Translations under genes and position numbers: made by a program
Assembly (NCBI GenBank): GCA_016209795.1
Contig: JACQVI010000141.1
Span: 1-48,609, forward strand
Length of the DNA stretch: 48,609 nucleotides
From: Ignavibacteriota bacterium
Lineage (GTDB): Bacteria > Bacteroidota > Ignavibacteria > UBA10030 > SZUA-254
Direction of reading: 5' to 3'
The notes under the pieces: model-generated
The model's input: only the letters and a program-made list of their open reading frames with translations
What the model was told of the DNA's origin: nothing
Database searches by the model: none
Shown here: positions 9,170 to 18,752 of the stretch, piece after piece
Layout: every line of letters begins with the position of its first letter
How positions within the stretch are numbered: position 1 is the stretch's first letter

Positions 9170-9847
9170 ATGAAACGTTTTTCTTGTATCATCTTCGACC
9201 TCGACGGCACCCTCGCCCAAACCAATGAGTTGATTTTTTCAACGTTCAACCATGTTGCTAAGAAGTACGCGGGTAAGGTATTTACTCCGAGTGAAATCAC
9301 CGCAATGTTTGGTCCCCCTGAAGAAGTTGCCATTGAAAAGCTTGTCGGTGCTGAGCGTGCTGATGAAGCCATGGATGAGTTTTACACTTTTTACGAGGCT
9401 CATCATCCCCGGCTGGCTGATGCATATCAGGGAATACGAGAGATTCTTGACTTCCTCAAGCAGCGAGGGATTCTGTTAGCAGTCTTTACGGGTAAAGGAA
9501 GTCGGACAGCGTTGATCACTCTGGAAAAGATTGGACTTAAAGATTATTTCGATATTATTATTACCGGTCATGATGTGAGCAGTCACAAACCATCGTCTGA
9601 AGGAATACAAAAAGTGATGAAGAGATTCCGTCTGCGACCGCATGAAGTCTTAATGGTCGGCGATTCAGTGGCTGATGTGAAGGCAGCACATGAGGCTGGC
9701 GTTCCCATCGCTGCCGTGCTGTGGGATTCCTACAGCAAAGATAAGGTGCTGCAGATGGATGTTGACTTCCGCTTTCACAGCGTGATGGAGTTTTCTGATT
9801 GGATACGAACAGCCATCTCAACCATAGAGAGTAATCCTATTGAGTAA
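9170..9847 (+). CDS. HAD-superfamily hydrolase, phosphoglycolate-phosphatase-like
   Basis: A 225-residue HAD phosphatase. Motif I FDLDGT has the nucleophile D10 and acid D12. Motif II is VFTGKG near 105, motif III is the lysine in HKPSSEG near 141, and motif IV is VGDSVADVKAA near 164. A helical C1 cap sits between motifs I and II, as in Gph/PpaX proteins. The substrate cannot be read from sequence; phosphoglycolate or pyrophosphate is usual for this shape. ATG 9170 has no visible Shine-Dalgarno, and a TATATTTTTG stretch lies only about 6-15 bp upstream, so a very short leader is possible. Its 3' end overlaps the next gene by 8 bp, starting a four-gene operon. Confidence 0.85.
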   Translation: MKRFSCIIFDLDGTLAQTNELIFSTFNHVAKKYAGKVFTPSEITAMFGPPEEVAIEKLVGAERADEAMDEFYTFYEAHHPRLADAYQGIREILDFLKQRGILLAVFTGKGSRTALITLEKIGLKDYFDIIITGHDVSSHKPSSEGIQKVMKRFRLRPHEVLMVGDSVADVKAAHEAGVPIAAVLWDSYSKDKVLQMDVDFRFHSVMEFSDWIRTAISTIESNPIE

Positions 9848-11378
9848 CGACCATCTGAACAAGAGGCTGATCCTGTTTGCGTTACCATTTATCGTGCTCG
9901 TCTTTTATGTAACAGCAGGCTCACATTTTGGTTACACTCCCGACGATACGTACATCTATTTGCAGTTTGCAAAAAACATTCTCCATGGCAAAGGGATTTC
10001 ATTTAATGCTGGAGAGCCGACGTATGGTTTCACCAGTCCGCTCTGGATGTTTATCATCTCATTGAGTGGTGTGTTGGGCACAGATCTATACACTGCAGCG
10101 AAAGCGATCGATCTTTTTTTCGCAGGTATGTCAATTTTGATTTATTACTTCGTAGCGTATGAAGTCATTCGTGAGACCATTGTCTCGATTCTAGCAACGT
10201 TAGCGTACTCGCTGAATATCTGGCTTCTCCGCTGGGCTGGGTCGGGCATGGAGACATCGCTTGCTGTGTTTCTCATGCTAATCGCATTTCTTTTTACATT
10301 GAGAAACGAGTATGTCTTTGCAACGGTATGTGCTGCTCTACTGGCTTTGGTTCGACCAGAAGCGTGCTTGCTGATCGTTATCATTCTTTTAGATCTCTAC
10401 ATCAACTCACACGATAAACAGCGTGCACGTAAGATGATGATAGTAGCTGCCTCTCTCTACGTACTTCTTCTTGCACCGTGGCTGATGTATGCTTTTATGA
10501 CGTTTGGGACGATCACTCCAACTACTGTGCGTGTGAAATCTCATGTGGGATTGGATATTGGTGATATGATACAAGAGTTCTGGAACATCTGTAAAATTAT
10601 CGGTGCATCGGATGGTATTGGACTGGTCGTGATGATTGTCAGCGGAGTGTTGCTTCTGCGAAATTTTAGTCGTGACGGTTTGCCATTTCCAACTAACGAG
10701 GAAAAATTCTATGTCTTCCGAGTAAGTGTTCTGGCACTCGGCTGGTTGATATTGATTCCGCTTCTGTACACCATCATGCATGTCCATGCAGTCTCGCGCT
10801 ACTTGTTGCTTGTAACACCGTTCATTACTATCTTAGCTTTTACATACGTCTTCCGCCTCTTATTGAGGTCACCTATGAATCGATTTGCGTATGCTGGAGT
10901 TGTACTGTTAGCAGGGGTAATGATTACGCAGAGCCAGATTGTTTATCAAGCTACCGTAAAACCTGGCATTGAAGCATTTCAAGTTGGGATGGAAGCATCG
11001 CTTGTCTCGATTGGAGAGTGGCTAAAACAGAATACCAAGCCTGAAGATGTTATTCTGGTATGGGATATTGGTGCTCTTGGTTACTATTCAGATCGGAAAA
11101 TTTGTGATGGTGCAGGAATAGCTTCTCCAGAAATGATTCCTTATGTCAAAGCGGGACATACCGCTGAAGAAGTTGTTACCCAAAAACTCTATCAATCATC
11201 CTGCGATGCGGATTACATCGTCTACCGCTCCGAAGAGCCAGAAGCAATGAAGAAAAATGCTAATCTGATTCCCTTATTTACCAAACCATTTTACCGGATG
11301 GGCTTGTTGAACATGGAACTGCGGTACTACACTGTTTACAAAGTGAGAAAGAACCTGAAAACAGATCGAGTGAATTAA
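9840..11378 (+). CDS. Polytopic membrane protein, GT-C glycosyltransferase-like
   Basis: A 512-residue integral membrane protein with roughly ten or more hydrophobic segments and a periplasmic-type C-terminal domain of about 150 residues. The first loop after TM1 contains YTPDDTYIYLQFAKNILHG, with adjacent acidic residues D35-D36. That is the arrangement of the catalytic loop in lipid-phosphate-sugar-dependent GT-C glycosyltransferases (ArnT/PMT-like). PTYGFTSPLWM follows, a common companion motif in such proteins. Start TTG at 9840 overlaps the HAD stop by 8 bp, indicating translational coupling; no internal ATG preserves TM1. It probably decorates a surface glycan or protein; donor and acceptor are unknown. 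Confidence 0.65.
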   Translation: MSNDHLNKRLILFALPFIVLVFYVTAGSHFGYTPDDTYIYLQFAKNILHGKGISFNAGEPTYGFTSPLWMFIISLSGVLGTDLYTAAKAIDLFFAGMSILIYYFVAYEVIRETIVSILATLAYSLNIWLLRWAGSGMETSLAVFLMLIAFLFTLRNEYVFATVCAALLALVRPEACLLIVIILLDLYINSHDKQRARKMMIVAASLYVLLLAPWLMYAFMTFGTITPTTVRVKSHVGLDIGDMIQEFWNICKIIGASDGIGLVVMIVSGVLLLRNFSRDGLPFPTNEEKFYVFRVSVLALGWLILIPLLYTIMHVHAVSRYLLLVTPFITILAFTYVFRLLLRSPMNRFAYAGVVLLAGVMITQSQIVYQATVKPGIEAFQVGMEASLVSIGEWLKQNTKPEDVILVWDIGALGYYSDRKICDGAGIASPEMIPYVKAGHTAEEVVTQKLYQSSCDADYIVYRSEEPEAMKKNANLIPLFTKPFYRMGLLNMELRYYTVYKVRKNLKTDRVN

Positions 11379-11381
11379 CGT

Positions 11382-12374
11382 ATGCTCAAGTTTCCTGTGG
11401 GTGTTATTGGTGTCGGGCATCTTGGCTCGCTGCATGCGAAGATGTATGCGGAAATTCCATTTGTTGAATTGATTGGAATGATGGATGTAGATAGGAATCG
11501 CTCTGAAAGTCTTGCACGAGAATTAGACGTGAAAGCGTTTGATTCCGTAGATGAACTCCTCAAGAACGTCAAAGCGGTCAGCATTGCCACGCCGACAAGC
11601 ACACATTGTGCACTTGCACAGCAAGCGATTCAACAAGGAATACATGTGTTGATTGAAAAACCGATCACGAAGACTATCACTGAAGCAGAGTTGCTCATCA
11701 CATTAGCGAAGAAAAACGGTGTTAAGATTCAGGTGGGACACATTGAACGTTTCAATCCAGCGCTGTTGGCACTCGAACACTATCATCTGCACCCGATGTT
11801 TATCGAATCGCATCGACTGGCACAGTTCAACCCGCGAGGTACGGATGTGGCGGTTGTTCTCGACTTGATGATTCACGATATTGATATTATCCTGAGCTTG
11901 GTTCATTCCCCTGTTGAAAAGATTGAAGCAAACGGTATAGCAGTTGTCTCTGACAACATTGATATCGCTAATGCCCGTCTGCAATTTGAAAATGGCTGCG
12001 TGGCGAACGTAACAGCAAGTCGGATCTCGCAAAAGAAGATGCGGAAGATGCGTATGTTCCAGCGCGATGCGTATATCTCGGTCGATTTCTCGGAGGGCAT
12101 TGCTGAAGTTTTCCGACTTGTAGATGAAGATGATAAATCTGCCGAAGCTACGATGATGTTAGGAGCAATAACCTCGGGCAGCAGGAAGCGGAAAATCATT
12201 TACGAGCAGCCCGAGATCAAAGAAGTGAATGCCTTGAAGTATGAATTAGAGACGTTCATCGGCTCCATCCAGAATGGCAAAGAACCCATGGTGACAGCAG
12301 AAGAAGGACTTCAGGCTTTGCAAATTGCCCATGCGATTATGGAAAAGATTCATCAACAAAAAATTTCATTGTGA
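11382..12374 (+). CDS. Gfo/Idh/MocA-family NAD(P)-dependent oxidoreductase
   Basis: A 330-residue sugar-type dehydrogenase. The Rossmann GxGxxG is G10-V-G-H-L-G15, the family EKP motif is at 92-94 (VLIEKPIT), and the substrate domain opens with GHIERFNPA at 119-127. DLMIHDIDIILSL near 165 supplies the conserved His/Asp. The GHxERFNPA form resembles UDP-sugar 3-dehydrogenases such as GnnA, which act in amino-sugar and lipid A precursor synthesis, so an envelope-sugar role is plausible with the GT-C gene immediately upstream (3 bp gap). The exact substrate is inferred, not shown. Confidence 0.85.
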   Translation: MLKFPVGVIGVGHLGSLHAKMYAEIPFVELIGMMDVDRNRSESLARELDVKAFDSVDELLKNVKAVSIATPTSTHCALAQQAIQQGIHVLIEKPITKTITEAELLITLAKKNGVKIQVGHIERFNPALLALEHYHLHPMFIESHRLAQFNPRGTDVAVVLDLMIHDIDIILSLVHSPVEKIEANGIAVVSDNIDIANARLQFENGCVANVTASRISQKKMRKMRMFQRDAYISVDFSEGIAEVFRLVDEDDKSAEATMMLGAITSGSRKRKIIYEQPEIKEVNALKYELETFIGSIQNGKEPMVTAEEGLQALQIAHAIMEKIHQQKISL

Positions 12375-12377
12375 ATT

Positions 12378-13787
12378 ATGACTCGAGCTAAACGCTCTAT
12401 CGAAATAACACAGGACAAGCTTCTTCACATTGGCTCCATCGCCGATGCGTTAGGCTTGGAAGCATACGTCGTTGGTGGCTATGTGCGTGATAAGCTTCTT
12501 GGCAAAGAAGTAAAAGACATCGATATCGTTGTCATCGGTGATGGGGTTGCATTTGCAAAACATGTTGCAACGAGGCTCGGCTTCAGCCAAGTTGTAACCT
12601 ATGACAGGTTTGGTACCGCGATGCTTCCCTTGGACGATGGAAACATTGAATTCGTTACTGCGCGCGAGGAACACTACGAGCCCGCTTCACGTAAACCTAA
12701 GGTCAAAAAGGCTTCGCTGGAAAGTGACCTCTCCCGTCGGGATTTCACAATCAATACGATTGCAGCGTCAATCAACAAGGAACACCTTGGCGAGATCATC
12801 GATCCTTTTGGTGGTGAGAAAGACATGAAAGTAAAAATTATCCGTACTCCGCTCGAACCGGAAAAAACGTTCGACGATGATCCGCTGCGGATGATGCGGG
12901 CAATTAGATTTTCGTCCCAACTTCAATTTCATATCGAGAGGGACACGCTTGAAGGGATTCGACACAAGGCGGATCGCATCACGATTGTTTCGAAGGAGCG
13001 GATTGCAGATGAATTTATCAAGATCCTTGTTTCACCAAAACCTTCGATCGGCTTAAAGCTGCTATACGATACGAGCTTAGCAAACCATGTGTTCCCTGAA
13101 CTTGTAGAGATGGTTGGCGTCGAGCAGCGGAAAGATTATCACCACAAAGATGTGTTCCTTCATACACTCAAAGTAGTCGATAACATCGCCGAGGCAACAG
13201 AGAATGTCTGGCTTCGGTTTGCAGCGCTCGTCCACGACATCGGAAAGCCACGCACAAAAGCATTCAAGGAAGACGTGGGCTGGACATTCCACGGTCATGA
13301 GGAAGTAGGTGCCCGCATGATTAAACCGATCTTCCAGCGCATGCGTCTAACAATGGACAAACTGCCGTACGTTGAAAAACTCGTTCGCCTCCACCTGCGA
13401 CCGATGGTGCTTGTCAGTGAAGAGGTGAAGGACTCTGCAATTCGCAGGCTCCTCTTCGAAGCCAGCAATGAAATTGACGATTTGATGGCACTGTGCCGCG
13501 CAGATATTACATCACAGAATCCTCAACGGGTTGCCCGTTATCTGAAAAATTACGATATTGTACTGCAAAAAATGAAGGAAGTCGAGGAGAAAGATCGACT
13601 TCGCAACTGGCAGCCGCCTGTAAGGGGCGATGAAATCATGAGGGTCTGTGACTTGGAGCCCGGTCCGCTCGTTGGCATTCTCAAAAAGAAGATTGAAGAA
13701 GCAATACTCGAAGGCACTATTCCGAATGAACACGATGCTGCGCTTGAGTATCTGCTCTCAATTAAAGATACCCTGTTGTCGAAGTGA
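12378..13787 (+). CDS. cca: CCA-adding / poly(A) polymerase-type tRNA nucleotidyltransferase with HD domain
   Basis: A 469-residue class II nucleotidyltransferase. The head has GGYVRD (33-38) and the catalytic carboxylates D47 and D49 in KDIDIVV. RRDFTINTIA (120-129) and DDDPLRMMRAIRF (166-178) are the ribose- and base-recognition motifs. A C-terminal HD phosphohydrolase-type domain follows (HKDVFLHTL near 256, then LVHDIGKP with H286-D287 and FHGHEEVGA). This HD-bearing form is the common CCA enzyme of Bacteroidota; the HD part can add phosphatase or phosphodiesterase activity in related enzymes. It follows the oxidoreductase by 3 bp and closes the operon. A CCA-adding function fits best; poly(A) polymerase is possible. 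Confidence 0.88.
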   Translation: MTRAKRSIEITQDKLLHIGSIADALGLEAYVVGGYVRDKLLGKEVKDIDIVVIGDGVAFAKHVATRLGFSQVVTYDRFGTAMLPLDDGNIEFVTAREEHYEPASRKPKVKKASLESDLSRRDFTINTIAASINKEHLGEIIDPFGGEKDMKVKIIRTPLEPEKTFDDDPLRMMRAIRFSSQLQFHIERDTLEGIRHKADRITIVSKERIADEFIKILVSPKPSIGLKLLYDTSLANHVFPELVEMVGVEQRKDYHHKDVFLHTLKVVDNIAEATENVWLRFAALVHDIGKPRTKAFKEDVGWTFHGHEEVGARMIKPIFQRMRLTMDKLPYVEKLVRLHLRPMVLVSEEVKDSAIRRLLFEASNEIDDLMALCRADITSQNPQRVARYLKNYDIVLQKMKEVEEKDRLRNWQPPVRGDEIMRVCDLEPGPLVGILKKKIEEAILEGTIPNEHDAALEYLLSIKDTLLSK

Positions 13788-13891
13788 TCACTTTGTGACA
13801 AGAAAATCTGTAGTTTCGTCCTCGCCCCTGTAACTTTTTCGGTCAAGCTTCGTTAACATGGATAGTCTCGATGAACCCTATCCGTGATCAC
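13784..13891. promoter_or_regulatory. Two GTGATCAC palindromes 100 bp apart before the export operon
   Basis: GTGATCAC occurs at 13784-13791 (inside the longer palindrome AAGTGATCACTT and overlapping the cca stop) and again at 13884-13891, 31 bp before the tolC-like start. They could bind a dimeric repressor, but the same octamer also occurs by chance inside coding sequence elsewhere in the window (for example near 27923 and 34443). Confidence 0.25.
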
Positions 13892-13921
13892 TCAATACTT
13901 AAGATGAAAAGGGATGTATCA

Positions 13922-15268
13922 ATGAAACTCATAAGTTCATTTATCATTTTGTTGTTGTTTATTATAGAGGCATTTGCTCAGCAGACGAAAACGTACACAT
14001 TGAATGAGGCGATAAACCTCGCCTTGGAAAGAAACCTCTCCGTTGTGCAGGCACAGAACAATGTTGAATCTGCGCAGGCGCGTGTTCTTGCGGCATATGG
14101 AAACTACCTGCCTGCGCTATCTGCATTTGGTGGATGGAATCGAACACAGAATGATCGTGCTGCCTCTTCAACCCAGATCATCGGTGGACAAGCTCTTTCT
14201 TTTCCTGCCTCCTTCAGTGTCACGAATAATTTTTCTACAAGGGTCGATCTCAGCTATGTTCTTTTTGATGGATTTGCACGTGAGGCAAACTTCAATTCAG
14301 CCTCAGCCAGTGCACTCTCCACAGAGCAGCAGGCTGCGCGCACACGGCAATCAATTGTGTATCAAGTTGAAAATGCCTACTTGAATGTCCTTCGCAAGGA
14401 ACAATTAGTGAAGGTGAGCGAAGAGAATCTGAAGCGAGGTAGACGACAGCTTGAGCGTATCACCGAATCAAACCGTGTTGGCGCTTTGCCACTTGCTGAT
14501 GTGTATCGTCAACAGTCGCAGGTTGCTGCTGATGAACTCAATCTTATCACTGCACAGAATGACTATGAAAAGGCGAAGGCAGACCTCGTTGCTCTGATTG
14601 GATCGGATATGGCACAAGAGCACAACTTTTCTGATCCAAGCATTTCACCGGAGACTAACCAGACAGAACTTGATTCCACAAAGGAGATGTATAGCAACTT
14701 TCATGAATTGACTCAGCGATCACTTGCCAATCGACCAGACTACATGGCGACGAAAGAAAGTTTTCGCTCTGCAGAAGCTGGTGTAACGGCAGCGCGAAGT
14801 GGATATTTCCCAACCATCTCCGCATCAGCGGGATATTCTCTGTCGAATACTGAGTTATCAACTCTTCGAAACAATAAAAATATAGCATGGGGAATCAACA
14901 TCCGCTGGAATCTGTTTGATGCATTTCAAACGAATCAATCACTCCAGTCAGCCATCGCTGATCAGCATAATGCTGAAGTAGCCATGCGACAGGCAGAGCG
15001 AGATATTGGTGTCGAAGTCAAGAAAGCACTCTTAGATCTGGAAGCAGCGCGGAAAGGAGTCGAAGTAAGTCAAAAAGGATTGCGATCGGCGATGGAAGAT
15101 CGGAAGATTGCTGAAGAACGGTATAATCTCGGTGCCGGGACACTACTCGACTTGCTGACGGCAAATGCCGGGTTGGTAAATGCACAGGCAAACAATATTA
15201 ATGCATCCTACTTTTATATCATTGCTAAGCGAAATCTTGAGTATGTTATTGGTGAGCGAACATACTAA
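13922..15268 (+). CDS. TolC-family outer-membrane efflux channel (export operon)
   Basis: A 448-residue outer-membrane factor. The reading frame is open from 13871, but ATG 13922 has an AAGGGA ribosome site 7 nt upstream and starts the signal peptide (MKLISSFIILLLFI...FAQQ), so it is preferred. The sequence shows the duplicated OEP architecture: YTLNEAINLALERNLSVVQAQNNVESA starts repeat 1, and a second coiled-coil repeat starts near LTQRSLANRPDYMATKESFRSAEAGV. Both have long Ala/Gln-rich helices for the periplasmic barrel, and the protein ends ...AKRNLEYVIGE. It forms the exit duct for the adaptor, ATPase and permeases that follow on the same strand, and is the first gene of a six-gene operon running to 21293. 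Confidence 0.9.
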   Translation: MKLISSFIILLLFIIEAFAQQTKTYTLNEAINLALERNLSVVQAQNNVESAQARVLAAYGNYLPALSAFGGWNRTQNDRAASSTQIIGGQALSFPASFSVTNNFSTRVDLSYVLFDGFAREANFNSASASALSTEQQAARTRQSIVYQVENAYLNVLRKEQLVKVSEENLKRGRRQLERITESNRVGALPLADVYRQQSQVAADELNLITAQNDYEKAKADLVALIGSDMAQEHNFSDPSISPETNQTELDSTKEMYSNFHELTQRSLANRPDYMATKESFRSAEAGVTAARSGYFPTISASAGYSLSNTELSTLRNNKNIAWGINIRWNLFDAFQTNQSLQSAIADQHNAEVAMRQAERDIGVEVKKALLDLEAARKGVEVSQKGLRSAMEDRKIAEERYNLGAGTLLDLLTANAGLVNAQANNINASYFYIIAKRNLEYVIGERTY

Positions 15269-15320
15269 GTCCTTCATCGCTCTAACAACTAACTTGTCCA
15301 TACTGCGAGGAGTAACGTAA

Positions 15321-16580
15321 ATGAAAAATAATAAAAAATCCAGGAAGAAAGTCATCATCTTTTCCATTGCCGGTGTTCTTCTCATTGTCTTGACGTTGCT
15401 TGTCATCCTTGGTAGTAAGAAGGAAACGGTGTACACAGTCCAGACGGAAAAAGTCCAGCGACGAATCATTACACAAACCGTGACTGCTACTGGGAAGATT
15501 TATCCCGAAGTACAGGTCGTCATTACTCCTGAAGTGAGTGGAGAAATTATTACACTTCCCGTGAAGGAAGGTGCAAAAGTAAAGAAGGGTGATTTGTTAC
15601 TCAAGATCAAACCGGATATTTACATAGCTCTTCGTGATCGATCAGCGGCGGAGCTAACCTCTGCAAAGGCAAGCCTCCAGCGCAGTGAATCAGAATACAA
15701 GCGTGGAAACGAATTATTTGCGAAAGGCTTGATCTCGAATTCGGAACTTGAACAGGTACATACATCCTATGAAGTTGCAAAAGCACAATTCGATCAAGCT
15801 CAGGCTGCACTCAAGCAGGCAGATGAGAACCTTGCGAAGTCGACGATTGATTCACCAATGGATGGTACTGTAAGCCAGTTGAAAGTAGAACTTGGAGAAC
15901 GGGTGTTGGGAACAAGTCAGTTCCAGGGAACGACTGTGATGACCGTTGCAGATTTATCTCGCATGGAAGCTCGTGTCGATGTAGGTGAGAATGATATCAT
16001 CCTCATTTCGATTGGAGATACTGCACGGATCGAGGTAGATGCGTTACCTGAAAGGAAATTAACCGGTGTTGTCTACGAGATAGGCAATACAGCGAAGACA
16101 AAAGGATTGGGAACTCAGGAGGAAGTGACCAATTTCGAAGTGAAAATCCGGATTCTTGATAAGGATGTGACGCTCAGACCAGGAATGTCAATGACGGCAA
16201 CGATTGAAACCGAGACAAAGCACAACGTCCTTGCAGTGCCTATCCAGAGTGTAACAACGCGTACCCCAGGGAAAGGCAAAGGTGAAGAGAAAAAGGAGTC
16301 AGATGAAAGTGATGAGATGGCTGCAAGCGATTCACGCATCAAACAAAAAGAAGATAAGCCAAAAGAGGTTGTCTTTATCGCCGATAATAATAGCGCAAAG
16401 ATGGTTGAAGTCAAACGAGGAATCTCTGATGATTCACACACCGAAATCACCTCCGGAATTGAAGAAGGTAAGGAGGTTGTCTCTGGAAGTTACAAGGCAA
16501 TTAACCGGGAATTAGAAGATGGTGTCAAAATTAAAGTCGATAACGCAAAGAAAAAACCTGGAACAACAGCTTCGAAATAA
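15321..16580 (+). CDS. MacA-like periplasmic adaptor (membrane fusion protein)
   Basis: A 419-residue adaptor anchored by an N-terminal membrane helix (about residues 10-31, after KNNKKSRKK). The lipoyl/barrel-sandwich halves are [29 protein letters not shown] and [23 protein letters not shown], flanking a helical hairpin rich in Ala, Gln and Glu. Beta-barrel and membrane-proximal domains follow ([13 protein letters not shown]). A highly charged low-complexity insert, about 310-345 ([15 protein letters not shown]...), interrupts the last domain and is unusual. It links inner-membrane permease to the TolC-like channel. It starts 52 bp after the channel gene, is preceded by GAGGAG at about 15307, and is 17 bp ahead of the ATPase gene. 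Confidence 0.9.
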   Translation: MKNNKKSRKKVIIFSIAGVLLIVLTLLVILGSKKETVYTVQTEKVQRRIITQTVTATGKIYPEVQVVITPEVSGEIITLPVKEGAKVKKGDLLLKIKPDIYIALRDRSAAELTSAKASLQRSESEYKRGNELFAKGLISNSELEQVHTSYEVAKAQFDQAQAALKQADENLAKSTIDSPMDGTVSQLKVELGERVLGTSQFQGTTVMTVADLSRMEARVDVGENDIILISIGDTARIEVDALPERKLTGVVYEIGNTAKTKGLGTQEEVTNFEVKIRILDKDVTLRPGMSMTATIETETKHNVLAVPIQSVTTRTPGKGKGEEKKESDESDEMAASDSRIKQKEDKPKEVVFIADNNSAKMVEVKRGISDDSHTEITSGIEEGKEVVSGSYKAINRELEDGVKIKVDNAKKKPGTTASK

Positions 16581-16597
16581 GGAAAGACTGGAGTCGA

Positions 16598-17332
16598 ATG
16601 AGAATGAATAACTCAGAAGTCATTAATCTACAGCAGATCATAAAAACGTACGACATGGGCGGCGCGGAAGAAGTCCACGCCCTCCGTGGTGTCTCAATAC
16701 AAATCCGTAAGAACGAATATGTGGCGATCATGGGTCCTTCAGGCTCAGGAAAATCAACGCTGATGAATATTATCGGCTGTTTGGATACCCCAACGTCCGG
16801 GCTGTATGAATTTAACAGTGTTAATGTCAGTGAGATGAATGATAATCAGCTGGCAAAGGTTCGAAACAAGGAGATCGGCTTCGTCTTCCAGACCTTTAAC
16901 TTGTTGGCTCGTTCCGATGCACTTCACAATGTTGAGCTTCCGTTAATATATGGTGGGGTTACCTCAGCGGATCGGAAGCGCCGTGCACGTGAGGCGCTTG
17001 AACACGTTGGACTTGGTGATCGGATTCATCATAAGCCTAACGAACTTTCCGGAGGGCAGCGGCAACGCGTTGCTATTGCTCGTGCCTTAGTGAACCAGCC
17101 TTCAATTCTTCTTGCCGATGAGCCAACGGGAAACTTAGATTCAAAAACTGGCGATGAAATTATGCAGCTCTTTGAAGAACTTCACCGTCAAGGCAACACG
17201 ATTATTCTGGTTACACACGAAGAGTACATTGCTGAACATGCACATCGTATTGTCCGTATTCGTGACGGAATGATCGAAAGTGATCAGACGATCAACAAGC
17301 GTACACCAGCCCTGGCGGATCAAGGTCGATGA
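16598..17332 (+). CDS. ABC transporter ATP-binding protein, MacB/LolD type
   Basis: A 244-residue ATPase of the FtsE/LolD/MacB group. Walker [10 protein letters not shown] is at 46-54, the Q-loop is in [12 protein letters not shown], the signature is [15 protein letters not shown], Walker B is [13 protein letters not shown], and the switch histidine is in VTHEEY. In this family ATP hydrolysis drives mechanotransmission through permeases that stay in the periplasm rather than moving cargo across the inner membrane. Start ATG 16598 has a GGAG only 5 nt upstream; the ATG two codons later (16604) is a spacing-wise alternative. It is the only ATPase for the three permeases that follow. Confidence 0.93.
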   Translation: MRMNNSEVINLQQIIKTYDMGGAEEVHALRGVSIQIRKNEYVAIMGPSGSGKSTLMNIIGCLDTPTSGLYEFNSVNVSEMNDNQLAKVRNKEIGFVFQTFNLLARSDALHNVELPLIYGGVTSADRKRRAREALEHVGLGDRIHHKPNELSGGQRQRVAIARALVNQPSILLADEPTGNLDSKTGDEIMQLFEELHRQGNTIILVTHEEYIAEHAHRIVRIRDGMIESDQTINKRTPALADQGR

Positions 17333-17340
17333 GCATTAAT

Positions 17341-17440
17341 ATTAATATTGGAATGATGGAGTGATGGATCATTGGAGTATTTGTGCATTGACTCAATGAC
17401 TAATTTACCAATGACAAATGACCATTGACAGATGACTAAT
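17341..17440. repeat. Low-complexity spacer with heptamers ending TGAC
   Basis: Four in-phase 7-bp units, CAATGAC, AAATGAC, CATTGAC and AGATGAC, occupy 17409-17436. Looser relatives run from 17341 (GGAATGATGGAGTGATGG, then CATTGACTCAATGAC). The tract fills the ATPase/permease gap and stops six bases before the permease ATG. Confidence 0.55.
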
Positions 17441-17442
17441 CC

Positions 17443-18666
17443 ATGTATTTTCTCTTTGAAGTAAAAGAGGGGTTGTATATAGCATTCCGGGCAATTAAAG
17501 CCAACAAAATGCGATCAGTCCTGACAACGCTTGGGATTGTCATTGGTATCGTATCTGTGACCATGATGGCAACAGCAATTGAAGGAGTGACCCGTGCTTT
17601 TGAAAAAAGCGCTTCAGCCTTTGGCTCAAAAGTTCTCTACATCCAGAAATTCCCTTGGGTTGGCGGTGATGATTGGTGGCGGTATCGCAACCGCAAGGAG
17701 TTGAAAGCAGAATTTGCAAAGTACATTGCTGAGCATGCTTCCCTTGTTGATGCCGTTGCGCCGGATGTTACAACGTTTAAAGACGTCCGGTATGGTACTC
17801 GCTCAATGCTGAATGCCTGGATTACAGGGACAACGCACGAGTATCAAGAAGCTTCTGGGACAACGATCAAAGATGGAAGATTCTTCTCTCAGGAAGAATC
17901 GGATGGTGGCAGACCTGTCTGTTGCATTGGAGCTAATGTTGCTGAGACAATCTTCCCTTCCGTCGATCCTATTGGTCAAACGGTTAAAGTTGGTGGCTAT
18001 CCCTACAAAGTTTTGGCGGTGTTCGAAAAGCAGGGCGGACTCTTTGGAGAATTTACTTCCGACAACCGTGTGTTTATTCCCATCAGGTCGTTCATGAGTC
18101 AGTTTGGTTCCCATCATGATGTCACGCTCAACGTTCGAGTAGCAAAAGATGTTGATATCGATAATGCAAAGGAAGAGCTTCGAGGTATCATGCGAAAACT
18201 CCGCCGCTTGCGTCCAGCACAGGAGGATGATTTTAACATCAACGAGCAAGAGCTTCTCACTCAAGTGTTCGGTGCAGTAACTGGGGTCATTGCTGCAGTC
18301 GGGTTTTTCATTACGGGGTTATCTCTTTTCGTTGGCGGAATTGGCATTATGAACATCATGTATGTTTCCGTGACAGAACGAACCAAGGAGATCGGTATTC
18401 GCAAGGCAATTGGTGCCCGTCGACGTACAATACTCTTCCAATTCCTTGTCGAATCCGCGTTAATCTGTCTCCTTGGAGGAATCATCGGGTTGATGGTATC
18501 ATACCCCCTCAGTCTAATTGCCGATCAGATTCTCCCCACGGCTATGCCTGTATCAGTGGTAATCCTTGCACTATTCGTTTCGCTTCTCGTCGGAGTAGTG
18601 TCAGGATTTCTGCCGGCATATAGAGCATCAAAGCTCGATCCGGTTGAGGCGCTGAGGTACGAATAA
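17443..18666 (+). CDS. MacB-like ABC permease 1
   Basis: A 407-residue permease: TM1 near residues 20-42 (MRSVLTTLGIVIGIVSVTMMA), a large MacB-PCD periplasmic domain (about 45-280), and three C-terminal helices with the FtsX domain. GIGIMNIMYVSVTERTKEIGIRKAIGARRRTI is the cytoplasmic coupling region and DPVEALRYE the terminal motif. The N-terminal PCD has extra aromatic residues (KFPWVGGDDWWRYRN). It is clearly related to, but more distant from, the two permeases downstream. The start is ATG 17443 immediately after a heptamer repeat tract and lacks a clear Shine-Dalgarno. Probably dimerises with one of the other permeases; cargo unknown. Confidence 0.9.
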   Translation: MYFLFEVKEGLYIAFRAIKANKMRSVLTTLGIVIGIVSVTMMATAIEGVTRAFEKSASAFGSKVLYIQKFPWVGGDDWWRYRNRKELKAEFAKYIAEHASLVDAVAPDVTTFKDVRYGTRSMLNAWITGTTHEYQEASGTTIKDGRFFSQEESDGGRPVCCIGANVAETIFPSVDPIGQTVKVGGYPYKVLAVFEKQGGLFGEFTSDNRVFIPIRSFMSQFGSHHDVTLNVRVAKDVDIDNAKEELRGIMRKLRRLRPAQEDDFNINEQELLTQVFGAVTGVIAAVGFFITGLSLFVGGIGIMNIMYVSVTERTKEIGIRKAIGARRRTILFQFLVESALICLLGGIIGLMVSYPLSLIADQILPTAMPVSVVILALFVSLLVGVVSGFLPAYRASKLDPVEALRYE

Positions 18667-18678
18667 TCAACACAAAAT

Positions 18679-18732
18679 GCAAAGGGAAAAATGAAAAACC
18701 AATGAGAACGAATAGCTATTTTTGCCCTTTGC
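18679..18732. repeat. Inverted repeat between permease genes 1 and 2
   Basis: GCAAAGGGAAAAAT (18679-18692) is complementary to ATTTTTGCCCTTTGC (18718-18732) apart from one extra base, with a 25-bp loop. It could form an intercistronic hairpin that tunes expression of the downstream permeases. There is no following T tract, so it is not a standard terminator. Confidence 0.5.
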
Positions 18733-18752
18733 TTGTTACATCTTGACTTGAC

